Assembly (NCBI GenBank): GCA_002371265.1
Contig: DFGT01000008.1
Coordinates: 1 to 64,000, forward strand
Direction: 5' to 3'
DNA length: 64,000 bases
Source: Bacteroidales bacterium UBA3743
GTDB lineage: Bacteria; Bacteroidota; Bacteroidia; Bacteroidales; Paludibacteraceae
The position numbers and the translations under genes are program-made. The notes below the pieces were generated by a model. That model made no database searches. It had not been told where the DNA came from and was given only the letters and a program-made list of their open reading frames with translations. Below are positions 37,079 through 45,364 of this stretch, piece by piece (position 1 is the stretch's first letter; every line of letters begins with the position of its first letter).

Positions 37079-37681
37079 ATGAACCAGAACTTCTATTACC
37101 ATGAAACAGCAGTCCTTGACGACGGTTGCAACGTCGGCGAAGGAAGCAAGATATGGCATTTTTCTCATTTGATGGCAGGTAGCACAATCGGCAAGAATTG
37201 CAATATCGGTCAAAATGTTTACGTCGCTGCCACAGCCGTGCTTGGGGATGGTGTAAAGGTGCAGAACAACGTTTCAATCTACGACGGTGTGGTTTGCAAA
37301 GACAATGTGTTCATAGGGCCGTCAGTGGTGTTCACCAACGTCATCAACCCACGTGCTTTCATCAGCAGAAAAGAGGAATACAAAGAGACGATTGTAGAGG
37401 AAGGTGCAAGCATCGGAGCCAATGCCACTATTGTCTGCGGCAACAAAATCGGAAAATATGCTTTCGTCGGAGCTGGTAGTGTTGTCACTCATGATGTAAT
37501 GGATTTCGAATTGGTCGCAGGCGTTCCTGCCGCCCACATTGGATGGGTCAGCAAAGAGGGCTACCGTCTGGAATTCAACCGCTATGGCATCGCTTTCTGC
37601 CACGAGTCGAAAGAGACTTACACCTTAAAAGGCGGTCAAGTATCCATATTGCAAAAATCAGACAATAATGACAACAAATAA
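37079..37681 (+). CDS. WbpD/WlbB-like UDP-sugar N-acetyltransferase
   Basis: Hexapeptide-repeat enzyme, 200 residues. WbpD acetylates the 3-amino group of UDP-GlcNAc3NA. The ATG at 37079 is chosen; an in-frame TTG at 37043 lies inside the tRNA terminator and is not plausible. The start FYYHETAVLDDGCNVGEGSKIWHF, then GQNVYVAATAVLGDGVKV, VFTNVINPRAFISRKEEY and VVTHDVMDFELVAGVPA are those of WbpD/WlbB, which places it apart from general sugar acetyltransferases. It overlaps the oxidoreductase gene by 14 bp, so the two act as a pair. The aminotransferase (WbpE) expected between them is missing from the window. Confidence 0.85.
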   Translation: MNQNFYYHETAVLDDGCNVGEGSKIWHFSHLMAGSTIGKNCNIGQNVYVAATAVLGDGVKVQNNVSIYDGVVCKDNVFIGPSVVFTNVINPRAFISRKEEYKETIVEEGASIGANATIVCGNKIGKYAFVGAGSVVTHDVMDFELVAGVPAAHIGWVSKEGYRLEFNRYGIAFCHESKETYTLKGGQVSILQKSDNNDNK

Positions 37682-38705
37682 AGATGTGAAGTTTGCAGTT
37701 GTCGGACAAGGACATATCGGCAAGCGTCACGCTGAAATGATCAGACGTGAAGCGGGAGCCTCCCTCGTCGGCATTTGCGACATTCTACCCAAAGAAGAGC
37801 TAAACCTTCCTGTGGACGATGCCCCATTCTATTCATCATTTGATGAGATGATTTCCTCTGGCATCGACGCGGACGTCATAAACATATGTGTGCCAAACGG
37901 ATTACACGCAATTTACGCTACCAAATCTCTTCTTGCCGGATACAACGTGGTGATTGAAAAACCAATCGCATTGTCTACAGCCGAAACCCAAATGATAAAA
38001 GACGCTGCCAAGAAAAGCGGCAAACGTGTGTTCTGTGTCATGCAGAACAGATATTCCCCACCATCAGTGTGGCTGAAGGAGACTATCGAGCAGAAGCGTC
38101 TTGGCAAAATATTCATGGTACAGCTGTGCTGCTATTGGAATCGCGATGAACGATATTACAAACCGGGCAACTGGCACGGCACCGCCGACCTTGACGGAGG
38201 AACACTCTTCACTCAATTCTCCCACTTCATCGACATCATGTACTGGCTGTTCGGCGACATCAAGAACATCAAAGGAAACTTCGCTGATTTCACACACCAG
38301 AAACTGACAGCTTTCGAAGACAGCGGTTTTGTATCTTTTGATTTTGTCGACGGTGGAATGGGCACATTGTGCTACAGTTCAGCTGTTTGGAACAAGAATC
38401 TTGAGAGCAGCATCACGATTATCGGAGAGAAAGGCACAATCAAGGTGGCTGGTCAATATATGAACGAGGTGGTGTATTGCGACATCGATGGCTATGTGAT
38501 GCCGGAACTAGCACCGTCTAACCCGCCTAACGACTACGGTCCATACAAGGGATCCGCTCAAAACCACCACTACGTGATCCGCAACGTCGTCGACACGCTC
38601 ACACATGGAGCCAATCCAACGACAACCCTTGCGGAAGGTTCAAAAGTAGTCGAGATAATCGAGAAAATTTACAAATGCCGCGACGAACACTGGAAAAAAG
38701 CATAA
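37668..38705 (+). CDS. Gfo/Idh/MocA oxidoreductase, WbpB/WlbA-like
   Basis: 345 residues. WbpB and WlbA oxidise C3 of UDP-GlcNAcA to the 3-keto sugar with NAD. The NAD-binding GQGHIGKRHAEMI is near residue 13, the active-site lysine in VIEKPIALS, and NWHGTADLDGGTLFTQFSHFIDI includes the conserved Asp and His of the family. Partner of the WbpD-like gene, with which it overlaps. UDP-HexNAcA made by the dehydrogenase at 28.1-29.4 kb could be the substrate. The family is certain; the exact sugar is inferred from the partner. Confidence 0.88.
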   Translation: MTTNKDVKFAVVGQGHIGKRHAEMIRREAGASLVGICDILPKEELNLPVDDAPFYSSFDEMISSGIDADVINICVPNGLHAIYATKSLLAGYNVVIEKPIALSTAETQMIKDAAKKSGKRVFCVMQNRYSPPSVWLKETIEQKRLGKIFMVQLCCYWNRDERYYKPGNWHGTADLDGGTLFTQFSHFIDIMYWLFGDIKNIKGNFADFTHQKLTAFEDSGFVSFDFVDGGMGTLCYSSAVWNKNLESSITIIGEKGTIKVAGQYMNEVVYCDIDGYVMPELAPSNPPNDYGPYKGSAQNHHYVIRNVVDTLTHGANPTTTLAEGSKVVEIIEKIYKCRDEHWKKA

Positions 38706-38713
38706 CATCAATA

Positions 38714-38742
38714 GGGACAGGCATTGAGTCTGTCCCGTTTTT
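38714..38742 (+). terminator. Terminator after the WbpB/WbpD-like pair
   Basis: GGGACAG (38714-38720) pairs with CTGTCCC (38730-38736), followed by GTTTTTAT. Confidence 0.8.
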
Positions 38743-38792
38743 ATACCTAGATAACCGATTTAGAGATTCTTAATCATATCTAACTATCAAAC

Positions 38793-39614
38793 ATGAAAAT
38801 AAACTTTTCCCCCACTAAAATCTATCTGCCATTCGTATTTCTTTTAGCAAGTTGCAATGGTTCAGATTCCCCAAAAGACAAAACTCTTATCGATACAGTC
38901 ATAAATGAAGCAATCGTCGCTCCTGCAGAATCTGTCTTTTCTAAGACAACTGTAGACACATTTTCTAAGAGAGAAGATAAAAATCCTAGTGTCACCAACC
39001 CTTGGGATTTGTCTGATGGAGAGATAATAACTGATTATGGAGATTACGGGGTTGGCGAACGATGTAAAGTTTCATACGCAAAAGACACAATATATTGTGA
39101 TTCCGACATGCCTGAATACTACAAAGAATATCTACAATCCTATCATGCTGAAATTCAAGATTTCGCTTCTGAAAACCGAGATTTCGCTCTAATCTATATA
39201 GATTCTGACACAATACCAGAATTGATACTGGAAGGTGATTGGGTTAATGGGCAGTTGATTTTATCCAAGCAAAAAGACTCCATTGTTTCTCTTCAAACAT
39301 GGAGAGAGGGTTTTTCTTATATAGAGAGGACAGGATTGTGTGGATTTGCGTATGGAAGACAGGGAAGTTTTTGGGATCAATACTTCAAATTAGAGAATGG
39401 TGGTTTTAGAAACTTCATTGATTTTATTGGCGAGGATTATGGTTATTTTGATGAAAGTAAAGAAGGATTAGCAAAGGGAAGACTATTATATAATGGCAAA
39501 CGCATAGATTGTAACAAGCTCAATGAAATTCTTCAGAAAGAATACTTTGACAAAGGGAATGTGATCACTACAAACATAATCAAATTCAAAAAGAGCAATC
39601 AACCAGCCCATTGA
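38793..39614 (+). CDS. Lipoprotein of unknown function
   Basis: 273 residues. The signal sequence ends in LLASC, so lipidation is at C21. After a Ser/Thr/Asp-rich linker (about 22-70), the domain at about 85-265 has many acidic and aromatic residues (DSDMPEYYKEYLQSYHAEI, FALIYIDSDTIPELILEG, GFAYGRQGSFWDQYFKLENG). I do not recognise a family. Phrases such as YIDSDTIPELIL recall proteins that report calcium-like DxDxD loops, but this is weak. It is an isolated gene without a clear promoter. Confidence 0.7.
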   Translation: MKINFSPTKIYLPFVFLLASCNGSDSPKDKTLIDTVINEAIVAPAESVFSKTTVDTFSKREDKNPSVTNPWDLSDGEIITDYGDYGVGERCKVSYAKDTIYCDSDMPEYYKEYLQSYHAEIQDFASENRDFALIYIDSDTIPELILEGDWVNGQLILSKQKDSIVSLQTWREGFSYIERTGLCGFAYGRQGSFWDQYFKLENGGFRNFIDFIGEDYGYFDESKEGLAKGRLLYNGKRIDCNKLNEILQKEYFDKGNVITTNIIKFKKSNQPAH

Positions 39615-39764
39615 GCAGTCACAACAATTTTACACAATCAAACCTAACCGACACAAAGATTAGCAACGCGTTCCATCTTATTGAGACACTAGAGTTTTGT
39701 TATTATAAGTTAAAAAGGTGAATTAATCCGACGTTTATCACATACCAATCTGCTTTAAAATGAC

Positions 39765-39772
39765 TACATTTG
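39765..39772 (+). promoter_or_regulatory. Candidate -7 element for the DUF5686 gene
   Basis: TACATTTG matches TAnnTTTG, 20 bp upstream of the start codon; no clear -33 element. Confidence 0.45.
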
Positions 39773-39791
39773 CATAAGTTTTGTAGTAGTG

Positions 39792-42347
39792 ATGATGACA
39801 AAAAAAATTTATACTTATATAATCTTACTGCTATTATGTCTGGTTGGATATCAATCTAATCTTACAGCTCAAAGCATGTACACCTATAGTGGAATCGTGA
39901 CCGACTCCACAAGTGCGGAAAGCGTGCCATACGCAAGTGTGTTCGTGGCAGGCACAACAATCGGAACGACAACAGACAGCGAGGGCCGTTTCTCACTGAA
40001 AAGCGAGACTCCTCTTCAGACCATCACTTTCGCATTCATCGGATATAAAGACAAGACGATAAAAGTACGCCACGAAGGTCTGGTCGGCAACATCAGATTG
40101 GTTCCCGACAATATGCTCCAAGAAGTGGTGGTGAAAAGACAACGTGTGCACTACCGCAGAAAAAACAATCCTGCCGTCACCCTTGTCAAACGAATGCTTG
40201 AAAAGAAAGATTCACTCGACCCACGCAACGCAGACTATTTCCACAACCGATGCTACACAAAGCAGACATTGGGAATGACAAACGTCGACGATATGATTGA
40301 GCGACGCAGGGCGAGAGGCAAAGACGTGAGTGCATTGGAATCATCGACTGACACTTCCGAGGCTACGGGTGCCGTATATATTCCACTGTTCATAGAGGAA
40401 CAGATCTCAGACAACACTCACACAGGAAAGAGAAAAGTGCAGAATGACGTGATTGACGCCAAAAGCACCACAATCATTGAGGTGATTCCAGAAGAGGCTT
40501 TCTCAACTCTGATGGCAGACGCAGCACAGGAAATCAACATCTACGACAATGATTTCCGTCTGCTGTTCACCGACTTCACGTCGCCAATAGCTAAATACGG
40601 CACCGCATACTACCACTACTACATCACTGACACAATCAAAAACTACAACGACGAAGGCAGAGACTACATCAAAGTAAACTTTTCACCGTCGCTAAAGGAA
40701 AATTTCGGTTTTGTAGGATATATGCTCGTGGCAAAAGACAGCACATACGGAGTGCGACACATTGACATGAAACTCACTGAAAACTCACGAATCAATTTTG
40801 TACAGGCGATGAGAATCTGGCAAGACTTCGAGGAATCGGAGAAGGGATTCTGGACTCTGAAAAAAAGCACACTCGCCATGGAGGGAAATCCACTAGAGAG
40901 TGCACAAAGAATAAAAGGATTGTTCGCCAAAATAGAACGATACTACTCCCCTACCGAATTCGAGAAGAGTGAAATCACAGCGACAGAAAACATCGGAAAC
41001 GACTGGGAATCTTTGATGCCTGACGGAGTGCCAGAGGATGCCACTAAAAACATTGACTCACTCAAAGCCAAAGCTCAAACAAACAAGATGATGCGCTTTG
41101 CAAATTTTTCCGTCCGCACAATCCTCGACGGATATATTCCTGTGGGAGGAATCAAAAAGCCATGGCTTCACATCGGACCTATATTCAGCATCATCTCCAC
41201 AAATCACCTTGAAGGTCCACGTATTCTGCTTGGTGCACAAACAGGCACTGGACTCTCACCGCGCTGGTTTGCAGGCGGATATGCCGCTTATGGATTCCGA
41301 GACGAAAAGCTCAAATACATGGGAGAGGTGGAATACTCATTTATTGACAAAGAGAAAAGCCGTTTTGAGTTTCCTCGCAAAAGCATCCGAGCAAGCTATA
41401 TTTTCGACTGTGACATGCCTGGCAACCGTTTCACCAGAAGCCGTCAGGGCAACCTGTTCGGCAGTTTCAGGTGGGAGAATCCGAACCAATACGCTTATTT
41501 CCGTCGTTCGGAAATAACACACACATACGAATTCCAAAACGGCATCAGCTACTCATTGTCCGTACGCCACAACACAGAAGAGGCAGCCGACGAGCTTGAA
41601 TACCGTCACAACCAATCATTGGAATTGGTCGACAATTTCAAGACCACAGATTTCAGTGTGGAGGTTTCATTCACCCCCGTGCAATACCATCAGCTCGGGC
41701 TAACCCGCTATACACTCACTAACCAGCATCCTCATATCAGCCTGACTTACAGCGGTGCTTCCGAAAAAATATGGTCGGACTACACCTACGACAGGCTGGA
41801 GCTATGCTACGACCAACGTTTCTCATTGGCCCCCGTCGGATATTTGGATGTATTTGTGAAGGGAGGCAAAGTGTTTCAGAAAGTGCCATACCCACTATTG
41901 TTTATGCCAGCCACCAACCTGTCGTATTTCGTCGGCAGCGAATCGTTCTATCTGATGAGCAATATGGAATTCATCAACGACCAATACTGCAGTGTAGAGC
42001 TAAAACATTGTCTTGACGGATGGCTGTTGTCGAGAATTCCTTTGATCAACAAGTTGAAACTACGTGAGTTCTGGTCGTTCCGTATGCTTTATGGAGGATT
42101 GTCCGACGAGAATAATCCCCGCGTCAACCCAAATGACGAAGATTTATTTGTGTTGCCAGCCAACTCAAGAGTGATGTCAGACAACCAAATTCCATACATG
42201 GAAGCAAGTGTCGGATTATACAACATACTGAAAATATTACAAGTGGAAGTTGTCCGACGAATCACATATTTGGATTTTGACGAGAACTATCCGAACGCCC
42301 ATCCCAACAAATGGGGTATAAGATTCGGAACAAAAATCACATTCTAA
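39792..42347 (+). CDS. Outer-membrane DUF5686/carboxypeptidase-regulatory-like protein
   Basis: 851 residues from the ATG at 39792 (ATG 39795 and GTG 39789 are alternatives). A signal peptide (TKKIYTYIILLLLCLVGY) is followed by a CarbopepD_reg_2 domain (about 28-110; YSGIVTDSTSAESVPYASVF), a linker with RRKNNPAVTLVKRML, and the long DUF5686 region. The C-terminal half has alternating short strands rich in Tyr, Phe and Trp and ends in GIRFGTKITF, as expected for an outer-membrane beta barrel. The family is common in Bacteroidota and is not well characterised; unlike SusC/TonB receptors there is no plug domain. It stands alone. Confidence 0.85.
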   Translation: MMTKKIYTYIILLLLCLVGYQSNLTAQSMYTYSGIVTDSTSAESVPYASVFVAGTTIGTTTDSEGRFSLKSETPLQTITFAFIGYKDKTIKVRHEGLVGNIRLVPDNMLQEVVVKRQRVHYRRKNNPAVTLVKRMLEKKDSLDPRNADYFHNRCYTKQTLGMTNVDDMIERRRARGKDVSALESSTDTSEATGAVYIPLFIEEQISDNTHTGKRKVQNDVIDAKSTTIIEVIPEEAFSTLMADAAQEINIYDNDFRLLFTDFTSPIAKYGTAYYHYYITDTIKNYNDEGRDYIKVNFSPSLKENFGFVGYMLVAKDSTYGVRHIDMKLTENSRINFVQAMRIWQDFEESEKGFWTLKKSTLAMEGNPLESAQRIKGLFAKIERYYSPTEFEKSEITATENIGNDWESLMPDGVPEDATKNIDSLKAKAQTNKMMRFANFSVRTILDGYIPVGGIKKPWLHIGPIFSIISTNHLEGPRILLGAQTGTGLSPRWFAGGYAAYGFRDEKLKYMGEVEYSFIDKEKSRFEFPRKSIRASYIFDCDMPGNRFTRSRQGNLFGSFRWENPNQYAYFRRSEITHTYEFQNGISYSLSVRHNTEEAADELEYRHNQSLELVDNFKTTDFSVEVSFTPVQYHQLGLTRYTLTNQHPHISLTYSGASEKIWSDYTYDRLELCYDQRFSLAPVGYLDVFVKGGKVFQKVPYPLLFMPATNLSYFVGSESFYLMSNMEFINDQYCSVELKHCLDGWLLSRIPLINKLKLREFWSFRMLYGGLSDENNPRVNPNDEDLFVLPANSRVMSDNQIPYMEASVGLYNILKILQVEVVRRITYLDFDENYPNAHPNKWGIRFGTKITF

Positions 42348-42436
42348 GAAGACACGAGAAGCACCGTCTACTTTGGAAGAGATGGGCACTCAAATTTGTG
42401 TTCTTCAACAAGTATAACTTTTTTTAACAAACATTA

Positions 42437-42468
42437 TTTGGATTTACAAACTCGCCGCACTAAATTTG
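42437..42468 (+). promoter_or_regulatory. Promoter of the FISUMP gene
   Basis: TTTG (42437-42440), a 20-bp spacer and TAAATTTG (42461-42468) match the consensus exactly. The predicted transcript starts about 13 nt before the ATG, an unusually short leader. Confidence 0.75.
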
Positions 42469-42487
42469 GAGGAACGGGTTTAATATA

Positions 42488-43153
42488 ATGTTTAACAATA
42501 AATTTAGGGCAGTGGAAAAATATTTATCATTATTTGCAGGAGTATTTTTGGCTGGGTTGACATCCATTTATGCCCAAACATTATCAGGAAATCTCAATGG
42601 TCACGAATATATTGATCTTGGGCTTCCAAGTGGGACGAAATGGGCGACGATGAATGTGGGGGCCGACTCTAATAACATTTTGGGCGGATATTTTGCATGG
42701 GGAGAAGTCACGACAAAAGCAGAATACGGGAAGGATGTCCAGACATACAACAAAGATGCGTCTGCATTACTTGCCGCCAGCATCATTAACGAAGATGGTT
42801 ATCTGACCCCGGAATATGATGCCGCCACGAAAAATTGGGGTGAAGGATGGAGGACTCCGAAGAAAAAAGACTTCGACGAATTAATCGAGAATTGTGAATG
42901 GGAATGGGACAAAGAGAAAGTCGGCTACTATGTGAAAGGCAAAAACGGCAATAGCATATTCCTACCAGCCGCAGGAAACTATTTCGGCAATTCTCTGAAA
43001 GAAGCCGGATACGGCAGATATTGGTGCGCGTCTGTAGACGAAAGCAACACATTCCGGTCTTGGTGTCTCTGCTTCCACTCAATATCAAAGTATATGAGCA
43101 ACGGAAGCTACGGACGCTATTTTGGCAGACCAATCCGTCCTGTGACAGATTAA
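42488..43153 (+). CDS. Secreted FISUMP-domain protein
   Basis: 221 residues. Signal peptide about 1-30 (ending SIYAQ), then a Fibrobacter succinogenes major paralogous (FISUMP) domain: HEYIDLGLPSGTKWATMNVG, GGYFAWGE, GWRTPKKKDFDELIENCEW, IFLPAAGNY, GRYWCAS and a final RPIRPV. The domain is a C-type-lectin-like fold with disulfide or polar surface; functions are mostly unknown. Extracellular or outer-surface location is expected. A good promoter and a terminator enclose it as a single gene. Confidence 0.85.
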   Translation: MFNNKFRAVEKYLSLFAGVFLAGLTSIYAQTLSGNLNGHEYIDLGLPSGTKWATMNVGADSNNILGGYFAWGEVTTKAEYGKDVQTYNKDASALLAASIINEDGYLTPEYDAATKNWGEGWRTPKKKDFDELIENCEWEWDKEKVGYYVKGKNGNSIFLPAAGNYFGNSLKEAGYGRYWCASVDESNTFRSWCLCFHSISKYMSNGSYGRYFGRPIRPVTD

Positions 43154-43168
43154 TTCAGATTTGATTAA

Positions 43169-43197
43169 AAGACGCGAGTCATCGCGTCTTTTTTTAC
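43169..43197. terminator. Bidirectional terminator
   Basis: AAGACGCGA (43169-43177) pairs with TCGCGTCTT (43182-43190), with a T tract on the right and an A-rich left flank. It serves the FISUMP gene and the convergent BspA-like gene. Confidence 0.8.
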
Positions 43198-43226
43198 ATA
43201 CCATTTATACTGGATTGAATGACTTT

Positions 43227-43904
43227 TTACTTGAATTCCGATTTTTCCTTAAACTTAAATTTGGAGCCCCATTCTTTTTTATAACTATCAAGACTACCTG
43301 CTGGAATATAAACTGTCTTGATGCTTTTTATTTTATTAAACGCTTTCCGTCCGAGACGTGGGGCTATTGGAGCTTTTGATGTGATCGTTTTCAAATTGTG
43401 GATGAGAGAGAATGCATCATCACCTATCTCCTTCAAACTCTGTGGAAGTGTGAGATTCTCAACATACAAATCAAAATAGGAAAAGGCTTTTTCGTTAATT
43501 TTTGAAATACCTTCCGTAACGACCAAGTCTGCCAATCCTTGATTGTCACGTTTAGCTTTCGCATCTCCTTTTTTCTTCATATAATAAAAGCCTGAGCCAT
43601 CACGACAATTTGTTTTTATCACATTAATCGTATCCGCCTGAGGATCATATTTTGCAACGAATACTTTGTAAGGGTATCCCTCTTCGTACCAAAAGTTAGT
43701 GAATTCGCCACAGAAGACTTCCCATTTTACTGCGTCTTTTCTGCTGATTACTTTCCTTATCAAATAACAACGTTTATCGTCGACTTTGATTTTTTGATTC
43801 CCTACCGTCATCCATTCCCATTCTGAATTTTGAGCACAGATATTTGCGACACCCCAAAGTGTCGTGGTGACGAGAATTAATATTTTGAAGATTATGTGTT
43901 TCAT
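43227..43904 (-). CDS. Secreted BspA-like leucine-rich repeat protein
   Basis: 225 residues. Signal peptide about 1-24 (ending NICAQ). The N-terminal part (25-110) has no family I recognise. Residues about 125-215 hold two to three LRR_5/BspA-type repeats (ISKINEKAFSYFDLYVENLTLPQSL, EIGDDAFSLIHNLKTI, RLGRKAFNKIKSIKTVYIP). These repeats mediate binding to host or bacterial surfaces in known members. The end GSLDSYKKEWG is a usual BspA cap. A decayed partial copy lies 1.2 kb upstream at 45.1 kb. Confidence 0.82.
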   Translation of the reverse strand: MKHIIFKILILVTTTLWGVANICAQNSEWEWMTVGNQKIKVDDKRCYLIRKVISRKDAVKWEVFCGEFTNFWYEEGYPYKVFVAKYDPQADTINVIKTNCRDGSGFYYMKKKGDAKAKRDNQGLADLVVTEGISKINEKAFSYFDLYVENLTLPQSLKEIGDDAFSLIHNLKTITSKAPIAPRLGRKAFNKIKSIKTVYIPAGSLDSYKKEWGSKFKFKEKSEFK

Positions 43905-44018
43905 AAAATTAGTTTGAGTTTATTTAAGATTTAGAAACTGCAAATTTAAAAAAATTGTCTAAATGTACATTCTGCATATTATTGGGAATCACACGATAGA
44001 GAAAAAAAAAGTATTTCA

Positions 44019-44924
44019 TCACCCCCTCAGCTTCTCATACGCCTCATTAATCTTCGCCATCATAGCCTCACACTCTTTTATCCTGTCTGCGTTTTTCGGC
44101 ATATCTGGATGATGTTGCAACGCCAAATTATGGTAGGCGCGTTTGATTTCCTCATCAGATGCGGTTTCTTCCAAACCAAGGAGTGTGAAATATGGCTTCA
44201 AGGATGAGGAGCGATTATTTGTCGACGCGGAATTACCCTCCGTCGATGAGGAGCTTTTACGCTCATAATCATAAAATTCCGTACGCAAAGAGGAGTATCT
44301 GTATCTGAAATCTTCGCGATAATAGTTGCTGAATCTCAACTGCCATATCAGATTCATCAGCATATTCCACTCGTCGTTATGGATTCCATCCTGCACAATT
44401 GCCAATTTGAAAAGGAAATGCATAAATGACAGTCTCTCTCGTCCAGATCTTTTTAGCCAATACAATACTGCATCCTCTAACGAACCCAATTTTCGAAAAT
44501 CGTCAAAAATTATTTCTATCTCTTCTTCGCCTAGGACATCAGACAAAATTATCTTCTGCTCCTCCCTTGCTCCTTTATTAAGTTTGCATAACTCTCGAAT
44601 AAACGGGAATACATACTTGACTGGATTCCTTCCTAAAAATTCTCTTTTTTTACGCCTTAAAGCTTCCTGCTCTTCCTGCTTTGAAATAAAATCTTTGATT
44701 TCCTTCTCTGTCATACCCCATTTTTTTCCAAAATGAGAAACCAAGGTGGAATCTAAAAGACAATATATTGGCAGTCCAAACCACCATAGGACAAGGCAAA
44801 ATACCAAATCAATATCGCTTACATTACAACCTAGCAACAACAATATTACAGCTGATATTACTGGGATCAAAAGACATAACTTTTTAAGCCTCTTATATTT
44901 CCTTACGATTTCATTTTTGTCCAT
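44019..44924 (-). CDS. Membrane protein with C-terminal J domain (DjlA-like layout)
   Basis: 301 residues. Two hydrophobic segments near the N-terminus (about 15-33 and 37-60) anchor it in the inner membrane. A helical middle region (about 105-210) resembles the TerB-like domain of DjlA. The last 65 residues are a J domain (YFTLLGLEETASDEEIKRAYHNLALQHHPDMPKNADRI) with the HPD motif that stimulates DnaK. It probably brings DnaK to the membrane. It is not the general DnaJ: no G/F region and no zinc fingers. It is monocistronic. Confidence 0.85.
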   Translation of the reverse strand: MDKNEIVRKYKRLKKLCLLIPVISAVILLLLGCNVSDIDLVFCLVLWWFGLPIYCLLDSTLVSHFGKKWGMTEKEIKDFISKQEEQEALRRKKREFLGRNPVKYVFPFIRELCKLNKGAREEQKIILSDVLGEEEIEIIFDDFRKLGSLEDAVLYWLKRSGRERLSFMHFLFKLAIVQDGIHNDEWNMLMNLIWQLRFSNYYREDFRYRYSSLRTEFYDYERKSSSSTEGNSASTNNRSSSLKPYFTLLGLEETASDEEIKRAYHNLALQHHPDMPKNADRIKECEAMMAKINEAYEKLRG

Positions 44925-45102
44925 AACCAGATTTTTTCAAAAACAGCCATAAATTTTGCAAAAGTATGTAAAAATATCGCATCAATTGAATAAACGGAGA
45001 AAAATCCAATTGAAAAATTTCACATGGGAACGCACGCATTCCACAACCGTGAAACGTTTGGCTGCCATTGCCAAAAAGGTCAACTGCTTCATCTGATAGC
45101 AT

Positions 45103-45231
45103 AGTTTATCGTCGACTTTGATTTTTTATCTGCCACCATCATAAACTCACCCTTTGGATCTTGAGCAAGATATTTGCGTTGCTCAGCTGCAACGTCGCAA
45201 TAACAAATATAGTCAAAATAGAATGTTTCAT
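45103..45231 (-). pseudogene. Decayed 5' fragment of a BspA-like gene
   Basis: The DNA aligns with the start of the gene at 43227-43904: both carry TTATCGTCGACTTTGATTTTT, then ATATTTGCG and finally GTTTCATAAA at the start codon. In one frame the peptide LAQDPKGEFMMVADKKSKS matches CAQNSEWEWMTVGNQKIKV. The signal-peptide part is out of frame and nothing follows, so it is a remnant of a partial duplication. Confidence 0.5.
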
Positions 45232-45323
45232 AAATTACGTCGTCGACTTCGTTTTTTATGTCGGTTTGGGCAAATATAGCAAAAGTCCATCGTCGTAATA
45301 CAACCAAACTCAAATAAAATGCT

Positions 45324-45331
45324 TATCTTTG
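45324..45331 (+). promoter_or_regulatory. -7 element of purB
   Basis: TATCTTTG matches the consensus. A start near 45338 lies downstream of an in-frame ATG at 45329, which rules that codon out and supports the ATG at 45365. Confidence 0.6.
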
Positions 45332-45364
45332 CAGGGTTTTTATACATCAAATAAAAAGTCAAGT

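Larger units (their letters stand above)
44925..45364. other. Intergenic region with gene remnant and purB promoter element
   Basis: There is no intact gene. A remnant of a BspA-like gene lies at 45103-45231 on the minus strand, and a TATCTTTG -7 element for purB at 45324-45331. The stretch 44925-45090 shows nothing I recognise. Confidence 0.5.

Noticed and set aside
45329..45364. Upstream ATG of purB
   Set aside because: The likely transcription start from TATCTTTG (45324-45331) lies after this codon, and the 12 extra residues are not typical of the family.
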